A stretch of 18,138 bases of DNA. Source: Acidobacteriota bacterium (GTDB lineage: Bacteria > Acidobacteriota > Terriglobia > Terriglobales > Acidobacteriaceae). The notes beneath the pieces were generated by a model. That model saw nothing but the letters and a program-made list of their open reading frames with translations, was not told where the DNA came from and did not search any database. Every line of letters begins with the position of its first letter. Within the stretch, counting starts at the first letter, position 1. Location: the NCBI GenBank assembly GCA_021799405.1, contig JAJZAL010000087.1, positions 1 through 18,138 of the forward strand, written 5' to 3'. The position numbers and the translations under genes are program-made. Shown here in pieces: positions 7,042 to 13,743 of the stretch.

Positions 7042-8448
7042 CTACGACGCAAAGTCGTAGCCCTCTTCGCCGTGCTGTGTAATGTCGAGTCCTTCGTCCT
7101 CGTGCTCGGGGCTGACGCGGAGGCCGATGGTCATGTCCACCACTTTGAGGATAATCAACGTGCCTACGATAGAGATGCCCCATGCGATGGCGACGCCGAC
7201 AAATTGATTGAGAAGCTGGCGCCAGTTGCCCTGGATGACGCCGGACGGCAGAGTGGCGCCGGCGGCGCTCTTGAAGATCGGGTTGATGGTGCTGGAAGCG
7301 AAGATGCCGGTGAGGATAGCGCCGATGGTGCCGCCGGCTCCATGAACGCCGAAAGCATCGAGGGAGTCGTCATAGCCGAACCAGGCTTTGACGCGGGTGA
7401 CCATGAAGAAGCAGAAGGCTCCGGCGATGGCGCCGATGACGAATGCAGACATGGGCTGCACGAAGCCGGCCGCCGGGGTGATGGCGACGAGGCCGGCGAC
7501 GGCACCGGAGATGCCGCCGAGGACGGTGGGTTTGCCGCGGTGGATCCACTCGGCGCCTGCCCATGCGAGCGCGGCGGTGGCGGTGGCGAACTGGGTATTG
7601 ACGAAGGCGCTGGTGGCGAGGGGTCCGGCGTTGAGTGCGCTGCCTGCGTTGAAGCCGAACCAGCCGACCCAGAGGAGGCAGGCGCCGATGAAGCTCAGCA
7701 CGAGGGAGTGGGGTGGGGTGGGTTCCTTGGGATATCCGATGCGCTTGCCGAGGTAGAGAGCACAGACGAGGGCCGAGACGCCGGAGGTGATGTGCACGAC
7801 GGTGCCGCCGGCGAAATCGAGCGTGGGGAAGGTTCCGCCGAGGGCGGCGTTGAGGAATCCGCCCTTACCCCAGACCATGTGAGCCATGGGCGAGTAGACG
7901 AAGAGAGACCAGAGGGTGAGGAAGACGGCCATGGCGCTGAACTTCATGCGCTCAGCGAAGGCGCCGGTAATGAGCGCCGGGGTGATGATGGCGAACATGA
8001 GCTGGTAGACCATGTAGGTCTGGATCGGGATCGTCGCGGCATAGGCTGGGTCAGGCCTGAGGCCGACCCCGATAAGAAACGCGTGCTGGAGGCCGCCTAT
8101 GAAGGGCGTGCCGGAGCTGAAGGCGAGGCTGTATCCAACCAGGCCCCAGACCAGGGTGACGATGCACATCATGGCGAAGCTCTGCATCATGGTGGCGAGG
8201 ACGTTCTTCTTGCGGACGAGGCCGCTGTAATAAAGCGCCAGCCCCGGGCCGGTCATCATGAGGACGAGTGCGGCGCTGACGAGCATCCAGGAATTGTCGG
8301 CGGACATCTGTGCGTTTGCGATCTGCGATTGCAACTGCGCGATCCGGTTGGCAGTGGCAGAGGCCGAAGATTGAGCGAGAGCGGGAAGCCCGCAAAAAAG
8401 AAAGCTAAGAAATCCAAGAAGAGACAGCTTGACGGTACGAGGTCGCAT
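7042..8448 (-). CDS. amt: Ammonium transporter, Amt family
   Basis: 468 residues with a signal peptide (MRPRTVKLSLLGFLSFLFCGLPALAQ), as in AmtB-type channels with a cleaved leader, then about 11 membrane segments. The family signature DFAGGTVVHITSGVSAL is clear. The pore twin histidines are in VVHITSG and FGVHGAGG. The cytoplasmic tail (SPEHEDEGLDITQHGEEGYDF) is the region that contacts PII. ATG at 8448 is chosen because GTGGAG lies 5-7 bases upstream and the signal peptide begins there; an upstream frame extension to 8490 would spoil it. It conducts ammonium across the inner membrane and is blocked by PII. It heads the operon amt-PII-glnD; the more familiar order is glnK-amtB. No convincing sigma-54 site was found upstream. 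Confidence 0.97.
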   Translation of the reverse strand: MRPRTVKLSLLGFLSFLFCGLPALAQSSASATANRIAQLQSQIANAQMSADNSWMLVSAALVLMMTGPGLALYYSGLVRKKNVLATMMQSFAMMCIVTLVWGLVGYSLAFSSGTPFIGGLQHAFLIGVGLRPDPAYAATIPIQTYMVYQLMFAIITPALITGAFAERMKFSAMAVFLTLWSLFVYSPMAHMVWGKGGFLNAALGGTFPTLDFAGGTVVHITSGVSALVCALYLGKRIGYPKEPTPPHSLVLSFIGACLLWVGWFGFNAGSALNAGPLATSAFVNTQFATATAALAWAGAEWIHRGKPTVLGGISGAVAGLVAITPAAGFVQPMSAFVIGAIAGAFCFFMVTRVKAWFGYDDSLDAFGVHGAGGTIGAILTGIFASSTINPIFKSAAGATLPSGVIQGNWRQLLNQFVGVAIAWGISIVGTLIILKVVDMTIGLRVSPEHEDEGLDITQHGEEGYDFAS

Positions 8449-8656
8449 AACGCTCCACATGGGCATTGATTTGAATCGGATCGACGGCAATCACGTGAGC
8501 CGTGCTGGATTCTGGAGTTCCGGCGGCAGCCGGACAGGGCCGTGCCGTTATTGACGCTACTTTTACATACTTTGTGGAAATGACCAACAGAAATTCGCGA
8601 CGTCTAAAACAAAAGGCAAGAACGGCGGCCAGAGCCCCGAATGCGCCGGACGGCTT

Positions 8657-8671
8657 TATATTAGAAATATG
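8657..8671 (+). promoter_or_regulatory. Possible -10 box abutting the nuoB start
   Basis: TATATT (8657-8662) lies 7 bases before the nuoB ATG (8669-8671), and there is no Shine-Dalgarno sequence in front of that ATG. If it is a -10 element, transcription would start at or next to the ATG, giving a leaderless message. No -35 match is visible at the right distance, so this is weak. The rest of the 220-bp divergent region holds a TCACGTGA palindrome but no other recognised site. Confidence 0.25.
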
Positions 8672-9241
8672 ACCGATACAGCGCGTGATCGATATCTTTT
8701 TGGCTCGCTGGAGAGCAGCGCAAAGAACCAGCTGAAAGTTCAGCAGGCCAGCTATGGCTATGAGGAACCGGAAGGCGTGTTTCTGACCACCCTGGACTCC
8801 GCGATCAACTGGATGCGGAAGAGCTCGATCTGGCCGATGACGTTCGGCCTGGCGTGTTGCGCGATCGAGATGATGTCGATGGGGGCATCGCGGTTCGACG
8901 TGGCGCGATTCGGGGCCGAGGTTTTCCGGCCATCGCCGCGGCAGTCTGACCTGATGGTGATTGCCGGTCGTGTCTCGCAGAAGATGGCGCCTGTGATCCG
9001 CCGGTTGTACTTCCAGATGCCGGAGCCGAAGTGGGTGATTTCGATGGGCGCATGCGCGACTTCCGGTGGGGTGTTTAACAACTATGCACTCGTGCAGGGT
9101 GTGAACCAAGTAATTCCTGTAGATGTATATGTACCGGGATGCCCGCCACGGCCGGAGCAGCTGATTTATGCGCTGACTCTGCTGCAGGAAAAAATACAGA
9201 ACGAGCGTGGCACGGTGAAGCGGCTGCTGAATTTTCAGTAG
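8669..9241 (+). CDS. nuoB: NADH-quinone oxidoreductase subunit B (NuoB/PSST)
   Basis: 190 residues, typical length. The N2 [4Fe-4S] ligands are all present: the Cys63-Cys64 pair (LACCAIEMM), Cys129 (MGACATSGG) and Cys158 ([10 protein letters not shown]). The segment [15 protein letters not shown] and the conserved [12 protein letters not shown] place it firmly in the family. It forms the quinone-proximal end of the electron path in complex I at the inner membrane. No nuoA, nuoC, nuoD or other complex I gene lies nearby: amt is divergent on the left and an outer-membrane protein gene follows 326 bp downstream. It is therefore either a lone copy split from the nuo cluster or a paralogue. Hydrogenase small subunits share the fold, but the motifs favour NuoB. 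Confidence 0.95.
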   Translation: MTDTARDRYLFGSLESSAKNQLKVQQASYGYEEPEGVFLTTLDSAINWMRKSSIWPMTFGLACCAIEMMSMGASRFDVARFGAEVFRPSPRQSDLMVIAGRVSQKMAPVIRRLYFQMPEPKWVISMGACATSGGVFNNYALVQGVNQVIPVDVYVPGCPPRPEQLIYALTLLQEKIQNERGTVKRLLNFQ

Positions 9242-9410
9242 TATGCGTTTGCCGTAGGTCCTTTGCCATAGCGCCTTTACTTTTGTTCATCTCATCCTGC
9301 TTTGGGCAAGTCCAGCGCGTAGTCGGAACCAGCTATATGGTTTTGGGGACCCATGTAGCTGAAGGCCCAGGTGTGAAATTTAGTTGCCGGAAAGGTGCAT
9401 TACTGATTAG
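9242..9410. other. Intergenic, nuoB to outer-membrane gene
   Basis: No gene and no clear nuoB terminator are visible. The last 35 or so bases before the promoter-like element (about 9375-9410) resemble the corresponding bases before the second paralogue (about 11772-11801), so the duplication extends upstream of the promoter. Confidence 0.4.
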
Positions 9411-9438
9411 GCAACTCAGTTCAATTCAATAGCTCTAA
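9411..9438 (+). promoter_or_regulatory. ECF-type (RpoE-like) promoter of first OmpA gene
   Basis: GCAACTC (9411-9417) and CTCTAA (9433-9438) are separated by 15 bases. The E. coli sigma-E consensus is GGAACTT-N15-GTCTAA, so 5 of 7 and 5 of 6 positions agree, including the AAC core diagnostic of ECF -35 elements. The same two boxes with the same 15-base spacing precede the paralogous gene. The implied 5' leader is about 120 nt, ending in GGAGGA (9555-9560), 7 bases before the ATG. Confidence 0.5.
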
Positions 9439-10775
9439 CGTAAGCGTTCGTAGCTCGTTTTTTCAGGGTCGTGGAGTTCTTTGCGGCCGATGGAAGATGA
9501 GCGCGGAACTGCGTCGCTTTTATTCGACATCTCACATTCGACTTTAGTTGTTGCGGAGGATAGATGCATGAATTTTCGTCCGATAAACTCCATAAATAGA
9601 ATTCTGCTAGTTGCGTGTGTGGCGTTTTTGGGCACTACGGCACTTTTCGGTCAGAGTTCGAACTCGACCATGCCAGCTGCACCCAAGCAGCAGAACCCGT
9701 CCCGGGTCGATATCTTTACCGGTTACTCCTATCTGGCTCCTCATGCCACTGTGACCACTAACCTGACCTCCGGGGGCACCTACACGGACAGCTTGTCCTC
9801 GATTAATGAGGGCGCAATTGGCAGTGTGTCCTACTACTTCAACCGTTACCTAGGCGGGCAGATTGAGTATGAGAATTCGCCGGATGGCCGGAACGATGGC
9901 ATCTCGACGATCCAGACGGGCATCATTGGCCGTTATCCGATGTCCGGAATGACTCCGTTTGCACATGCACTTGTCGGTGCCGCGCGGATTGGCGGTCCCA
10001 ATGCCCAGCCTTTTACTGCTCACCCATACACATGGGGCCCGGCTCTGACTGTTGGCGGGGGTCTGGATTATGGACTTCCATTCTTCAATCACCATCTGTC
10101 GCTGCGTCTTTTCCAGGCCGACTATGAGTATCTGCATGCGGACTATGGCCCGGCGCCATTTGTTGGCGGCCGCGTCAATTCCAACACGGCGCGTCTGAGC
10201 ACTGGTCTGGTGTGGCATCTGGGCAGCGTTGTCCCTCCTCCGCCGGTTACGTACTCCTGCTCTGCGAGCCCCGAGACCGTTTACCCTGGTGGCGCAGTCA
10301 CGGTGACTGGCACGGCCAGCAACCTGAATCCGAAGAAGACGGCCAAGTACAGCTGGATGGGGCAGGGCTTAACTGTCAACAGCTCCACGTCCTCGGCGAC
10401 CATCGATACGGCGAATCTGCAGCCCGGCACCTACAAGGTGGCAGGGCATGTCACCGAGGGTAACAAGCCGGGACAGTCCGCCGACTGCGCGGCGAGCTTC
10501 ACGGTGAAGCAGTTTGAGCCGCCGACTCTGAGTTGTACTGCAAGTCCGATGACTGTGAAGCCGGGCGAGAGCTCGACCATTACGGCGACGGGAATGAGTC
10601 CTCAGAATCGACCGCTGACCTACAGCTATTCGTCTTCCGCAGGGTCGATCAGTGGTACTGGGGATACAGCGATGCTGTCGACTGCTGGAGCTCAGCCGGG
10701 AACGATCACGGTGACGTGCAATGTTCAGGACGACAAGGGGCAGACTGCCACTTCGACGACTACGGTGGACGTCGA
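9411..10775 (+). repeat. Tandem duplication, copy 1
   Basis: The promoter-like element, leader and first ~400 codons of this gene are duplicated at 11802-13170 in direct orientation. Homology ends in the Pro-rich linker after the second Ig-like domain. Identity is uneven: it is highest within Ig domain 1 (from about 10303 to 10440) and lower in the barrel region, where synonymous sites have diverged. Confidence 0.8.
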
Positions 10776-11370
10776 GGCTCCTCCACCTCCAAAGCCGCCC
10801 GTGCGGGAAGTTCAGCTGGAGCACAACCTGGCTTTGCACAGCGTTTTCTTCCCGACGAATCAGCCTAGCCCTCGTTATCCGGAACGTGGTCTGGTTTCGA
10901 GCCAGCGGGACACCCTGAGAACGCTTGCGGAGAACTTCAAGAGCTATATGCAGTACAAGCCCGATGCAAGCATCACCTTGACGGGGCACGCGGATATTCG
11001 TGGCAGCGCCGCGTACAACAAGGCGCTTACGGAACGTCGCGTGAAGATCGTGAAGGATTACCTTGTAGATCACGGGGTTCCGGCATCGGCCATTGATATG
11101 GAAGCTCTCGGCGAGTCACAGCAACTTACCAAGATGCAGGTGAAGGCTCTGGTCGACCAGAATCCTGATCTGACGAGTTCGGAAAAGATGAAGATGGATC
11201 GGAACTTGACCAAGATTTATCTGGCCCAGAACCGTCGCGTCGACATCACCCTTAACAACACCGGTCAAAAGTCGGTGAGGCTGTATCCGTTTAATGCCGC
11301 TGATCTTGAAACTCTGATGAGCGAAAAGGCCAGGGGACCCAGGAAGATAGTCCAAGAAAAAAAGCAGTAG
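9568..11370 (+). CDS. Outer-membrane OmpA-family protein with two Ig-like domains
   Basis: 600 residues. Order: signal peptide (1-29, ending ALFGQ); beta-barrel-like region (about 45-220), with alternating aromatic strands and a closing strand ARLSTGLVWHLG; Pro-rich linker; Ig-like domain 1 (228-318) and 2 (318-402), each with a Cys pair; a second Pro-rich linker; then an OmpA C-terminal domain (about 415-565). That last domain carries LTGHADIRGSAAYNKALTERR and NRRVDITL, the Asp/Arg residues that bind diaminopimelate in peptidoglycan. It probably anchors the outer membrane to the wall. ATG at 9568 is chosen for its GGAGGA ribosome binding site and signal peptide; a TTG at 9481 in the same frame would ruin both. 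A strong terminator follows. Regulation looks ECF-type. Confidence 0.9.
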   Translation: MNFRPINSINRILLVACVAFLGTTALFGQSSNSTMPAAPKQQNPSRVDIFTGYSYLAPHATVTTNLTSGGTYTDSLSSINEGAIGSVSYYFNRYLGGQIEYENSPDGRNDGISTIQTGIIGRYPMSGMTPFAHALVGAARIGGPNAQPFTAHPYTWGPALTVGGGLDYGLPFFNHHLSLRLFQADYEYLHADYGPAPFVGGRVNSNTARLSTGLVWHLGSVVPPPPVTYSCSASPETVYPGGAVTVTGTASNLNPKKTAKYSWMGQGLTVNSSTSSATIDTANLQPGTYKVAGHVTEGNKPGQSADCAASFTVKQFEPPTLSCTASPMTVKPGESSTITATGMSPQNRPLTYSYSSSAGSISGTGDTAMLSTAGAQPGTITVTCNVQDDKGQTATSTTTVDVEAPPPPKPPVREVQLEHNLALHSVFFPTNQPSPRYPERGLVSSQRDTLRTLAENFKSYMQYKPDASITLTGHADIRGSAAYNKALTERRVKIVKDYLVDHGVPASAIDMEALGESQQLTKMQVKALVDQNPDLTSSEKMKMDRNLTKIYLAQNRRVDITLNNTGQKSVRLYPFNAADLETLMSEKARGPRKIVQEKKQ

Positions 11371-11396
11371 AGAGTGACAACCGAATGAACGGATAT

Positions 11397-11434
11397 GAGG
11401 ACTGGCCGGATCGCCGGCCAGTCCTCAGTTTTTT
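11397..11434 (+). terminator. Strong intrinsic terminator
   Basis: GAGGACTGGCCGG (11397-11409) and CCGGCCAGTCCTC (11414-11426) form a perfect 13-bp stem with a 4-base loop, extendable by one T-A pair, followed by TTTTTT (11429-11434). It lies 27 bp after the stop of the first OmpA-family gene, so the two paralogues are separate transcription units. Confidence 0.95.
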
Positions 11435-11801
11435 CTGCTGAGAGATTTTGCGGGCTGGAGCGAAGCAGCCGGCAAGTAAAATGTTCACGAAGTCTTCAAG
11501 CGGAGAATGCCCGAGTCAAGATAACAGACGAGGTATGTAAAAATGTGTTTGAGCGGATCGGGCAGCGGACTTGTGGGCTGACCCCTCTCCCCGGGAAAAT
11601 TCAAAGAAAACGTGGCGGGGGGAAGCGACTTCTGAACGTCTTGTCGCGTATTTTGCTGTAGCGTTTTTATTTTCTTTGTCTTATTGTAAGTTGGGTAGCC
11701 CCGGGGTGTTGCGCCAGGTGCGAAATGCTTTAGGGGAGTTTAAAGAGCAGCCGGACGCGTGGACAGCTGTGCTGTTTAGAAAAGAATGCACTGTTGGTCA
11801 G
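11435..11801. other. Intergenic region between the paralogues
   Basis: No protein gene is supported; short open frames lack ribosome binding sites and recognisable motifs. The last part (about 11772-11801) matches the DNA upstream of the first paralogue's promoter. A T-rich stretch (TTTTTATTTTCTTTGTCTTATTG, near 11665-11687) is unusual for this GC-rich window, but no hairpin precedes it. Confidence 0.4.
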
Positions 11802-11829
11802 GCAACTCAATCCGGTCGAAAGGCTCTAA
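11802..11829 (+). promoter_or_regulatory. ECF-type (RpoE-like) promoter of second OmpA gene
   Basis: GCAACTC (11802-11808) and CTCTAA (11824-11829) with a 15-base spacer repeat the arrangement upstream of the first paralogue exactly, while the spacer bases themselves differ. Conservation of boxes and spacing, but not of the spacer, argues for function. The ATG is 160 bases from the -35 box here and 157 in copy 1, and GGAGGA (11949-11954) precedes it by 7 bases. Confidence 0.5.
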
Positions 11830-13170
11830 CGTAGTTGTTTGTATGTAAGTTTTTCTGCAAGGTCTAGCAGTGGTTTCGTGCCGGTAGCATCGAGCATGTG
11901 CCGTTGCCTCGTGTGGTTCCAATTTTCGATTTCGACTTCTGTTGTTGCGGAGGATAGACGCATGAATGCTCGTCCGTTGAGTTCTTTTAGTCGAATTCTG
12001 CTGGTTGCCTGTGTCGCGTTCTTTGGCACATCCGCTCTCTACGGGCAGAGTTCCAGTTCTTCCATGCCTGCGGCTCCGAGCCAGCAGAGCCCATCCCGGA
12101 TTGATATCTTCACCGGTTATTCGTATCTTGCGCCTCATGGGACGGTAAAGACGAGCCTTCCGACTGGCTCGACGTACTATGACAGCTTGTCGTCGATCAA
12201 CGCCGGCGCGATCGGCAGCGTCGCTTACTACTTCAACGAGTTCCTCGGCGGACAGCTGGAGTATGAAAATTCTCCCGATGGGCGGAATGACGGCATTCAG
12301 ACGATCCAAGGCGGCATCATCGGGCGCTACCCGATGCAGGGAATGACGCCCTTTGTGCACGCGCTGGCCGGAGCGGCCAGAATCGGCGGTCCAAATGCGG
12401 AACCGTTCACTTATCATCCGTATACCTGGGGCCCGGCACTGACGGTCGGAGGAGGTCTGGATTACGGCCTGCCATTCTTCCACCATCATCTTTCGCTGCG
12501 CCTTTTCCAGGCGGACTATGAATACCTGCATGCGGATTTTGGTCCGCAGCAGATCAGTGGGGGTCGCGTGAACTCGAACACGGCTCGCCTGAGCACTGGC
12601 CTGGTGTGGCACCTGGGCAGCCTGGTGCCTCCGCCTCCGGTTGCGTACTCCTGCTCGGCCAGCCCCGATTCGGTTTATCCGGGCGGACAGGTGACAGTGA
12701 CTGGCACGGCCAGCAATCTGAATCCGAAGAAGACGGCCAAGTACAGCTGGATGGGGCAGGGCTTAACGGTCAACAGCTCCACCTCCACGGCGACCATCGA
12801 TACGGCAAATCTGCAGCCTGGTACCTACAAGGTAATGGGCCATGTCACCGAAGGCAGCAAGCCGGGACAGTCCGCAGACTGCACCGCGACCTTCACAGTG
12901 AAGCAGTTTGAGCCGCCGACGGTGAGCTGCGTGGCGAACCCGATGACGGTTCAGCCGGGTCAGACTTCGACGATTACGGCAACCGGCGTGAGCCCGCAGA
13001 ACCTGCCGCTGACCTACAGCTTCTCGTCGAGCGCAGGCTCGATCAGCGGCTCAGGCAACTCGGCAACGCTGTCGACGACGGGTGCTCCATCGGGTCCGAT
13101 TACCGTGACCTGTAACGTACAGGACAACAAGGGCCAGACGGCTTCTTCGACGACGACTGTGGATATTCAG
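11802..13170 (+). repeat. Tandem duplication, copy 2
   Basis: Direct repeat of 9411-10775: promoter-like element, leader, signal peptide, barrel-like region and both Ig-like domains. Homology stops at the Pro-rich linker (near 13170), after which the two genes encode different C-terminal modules. Confidence 0.8.
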
Positions 13171-13617
13171 GCGCCGCCGCCGCCGCCGACCCCGCACACC
13201 GAGAAACTGTGCACGATCACCTTCAACCGCGACAAGTATCGTCCGACGCGTGTGGACAACGTGGCCAAGGCCTGCCTTGACGATGTTGCCCTGAATGCGC
13301 AGCGTCAGCCGGATGCGACGCTCGTACTGGTTGGCAACTCGGCTCCTGGTGAGCGCGATGCAGCATTCAAATCTGCTGAGCGCGCGGTGAACGCGAAGCA
13401 GTACCTGGTGAAGGACAAGGGCATTGATGCCAGCCGCATCCAGGTGCGTACCGGCAACTCCGGCGCCAAGGAAGTGGAAGACTACCTTGTGCCTGCCGGG
13501 GCCAACTTCGAAAACGATATTCCGGGCACGGAGCCAGTGAACGAAAGTGAACTGCATCCGCACCCGGTGCACCACTACTATCGCCACCCCAAGGTTGTCC
13601 CGCACAAGAAGAAGTAA
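11962..13617 (+). CDS. Outer-membrane Ig-domain protein with degenerate OmpA-like C-terminus
   Basis: 551 residues, paralogous to the preceding gene over the first ~400: signal peptide (MNARPLSSFSRILLVACVAFFGTSALYGQ), barrel-like region closing with ARLSTGLVWHLG, and two Ig-like domains. After a run of prolines the C-terminal part (about 411-515) keeps the OmpA-like order: a central TFNRDKYRP strand, then TLVLVGNSAPGERDAAFKSAERAVNAKQYLVKDKGI. It lacks the TGHxDxxG...NxxLSxxRA pattern, so peptidoglycan binding is doubtful. The tail (530-551) is His/Pro/Lys-rich (HPHPVHHYYRHPKVVPHKKK), reminiscent of a metal-binding or surface-charge segment. ATG at 11962 is supported by GGAGGA and the signal peptide. 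It probably resides in the outer membrane. Confidence 0.87.
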   Translation: MNARPLSSFSRILLVACVAFFGTSALYGQSSSSSMPAAPSQQSPSRIDIFTGYSYLAPHGTVKTSLPTGSTYYDSLSSINAGAIGSVAYYFNEFLGGQLEYENSPDGRNDGIQTIQGGIIGRYPMQGMTPFVHALAGAARIGGPNAEPFTYHPYTWGPALTVGGGLDYGLPFFHHHLSLRLFQADYEYLHADFGPQQISGGRVNSNTARLSTGLVWHLGSLVPPPPVAYSCSASPDSVYPGGQVTVTGTASNLNPKKTAKYSWMGQGLTVNSSTSTATIDTANLQPGTYKVMGHVTEGSKPGQSADCTATFTVKQFEPPTVSCVANPMTVQPGQTSTITATGVSPQNLPLTYSFSSSAGSISGSGNSATLSTTGAPSGPITVTCNVQDNKGQTASSTTTVDIQAPPPPPTPHTEKLCTITFNRDKYRPTRVDNVAKACLDDVALNAQRQPDATLVLVGNSAPGERDAAFKSAERAVNAKQYLVKDKGIDASRIQVRTGNSGAKEVEDYLVPAGANFENDIPGTEPVNESELHPHPVHHYYRHPKVVPHKKK

Positions 13618-13647
13618 CGGGATCCTTGAGGTGCAGCAGTCTGTCAG

Positions 13648-13676
13648 AGGGCTGATCGGTTATGCCGGTCAGCCCT
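13648..13676 (+). terminator. Hairpin downstream of second OmpA-like gene
   Basis: AGGGCTGATCGG (13648-13659) pairs with CCGGTCAGCCCT (13665-13676) through a 12-bp stem containing one T-G wobble, with a 5-base loop. It lies 30 bp past the stop codon. The T run afterwards is poor (TTTGGCTTCT), so termination may be inefficient. Confidence 0.6.
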
Positions 13677-13743
13677 TTGGCTTCTATGGTTCCTTTTGAT
13701 ATCGTGGCGGGCGGTAGCGCTCGCGCTGTGGAAGAATATTTTT

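Noticed and set aside
8475..8510. Possible sigma-54 promoter upstream of amt
   Set aside because: GG and GC elements on the leftward strand are spaced by 11 rather than 10 bases, and the surrounding bases fit poorly.
8405..9109. A 234-codon leftward frame antisense to nuoB
   Set aside because: His/Arg-rich composition typical of antisense frames; nuoB is unambiguous.
9607..9618. Lipobox-like LVAC in the signal peptide of the first OmpA-family protein (and the same in the second)
   Set aside because: The hydrophobic stretch before the Cys is only two or three residues long and continues well past it, ending in a normal signal peptidase I-like ALFGQ site.
10369..11073. A 234-codon leftward frame antisense to the first OmpA-family gene
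   Set aside because: No domain, Arg-rich antisense frame opposite a well-supported gene.
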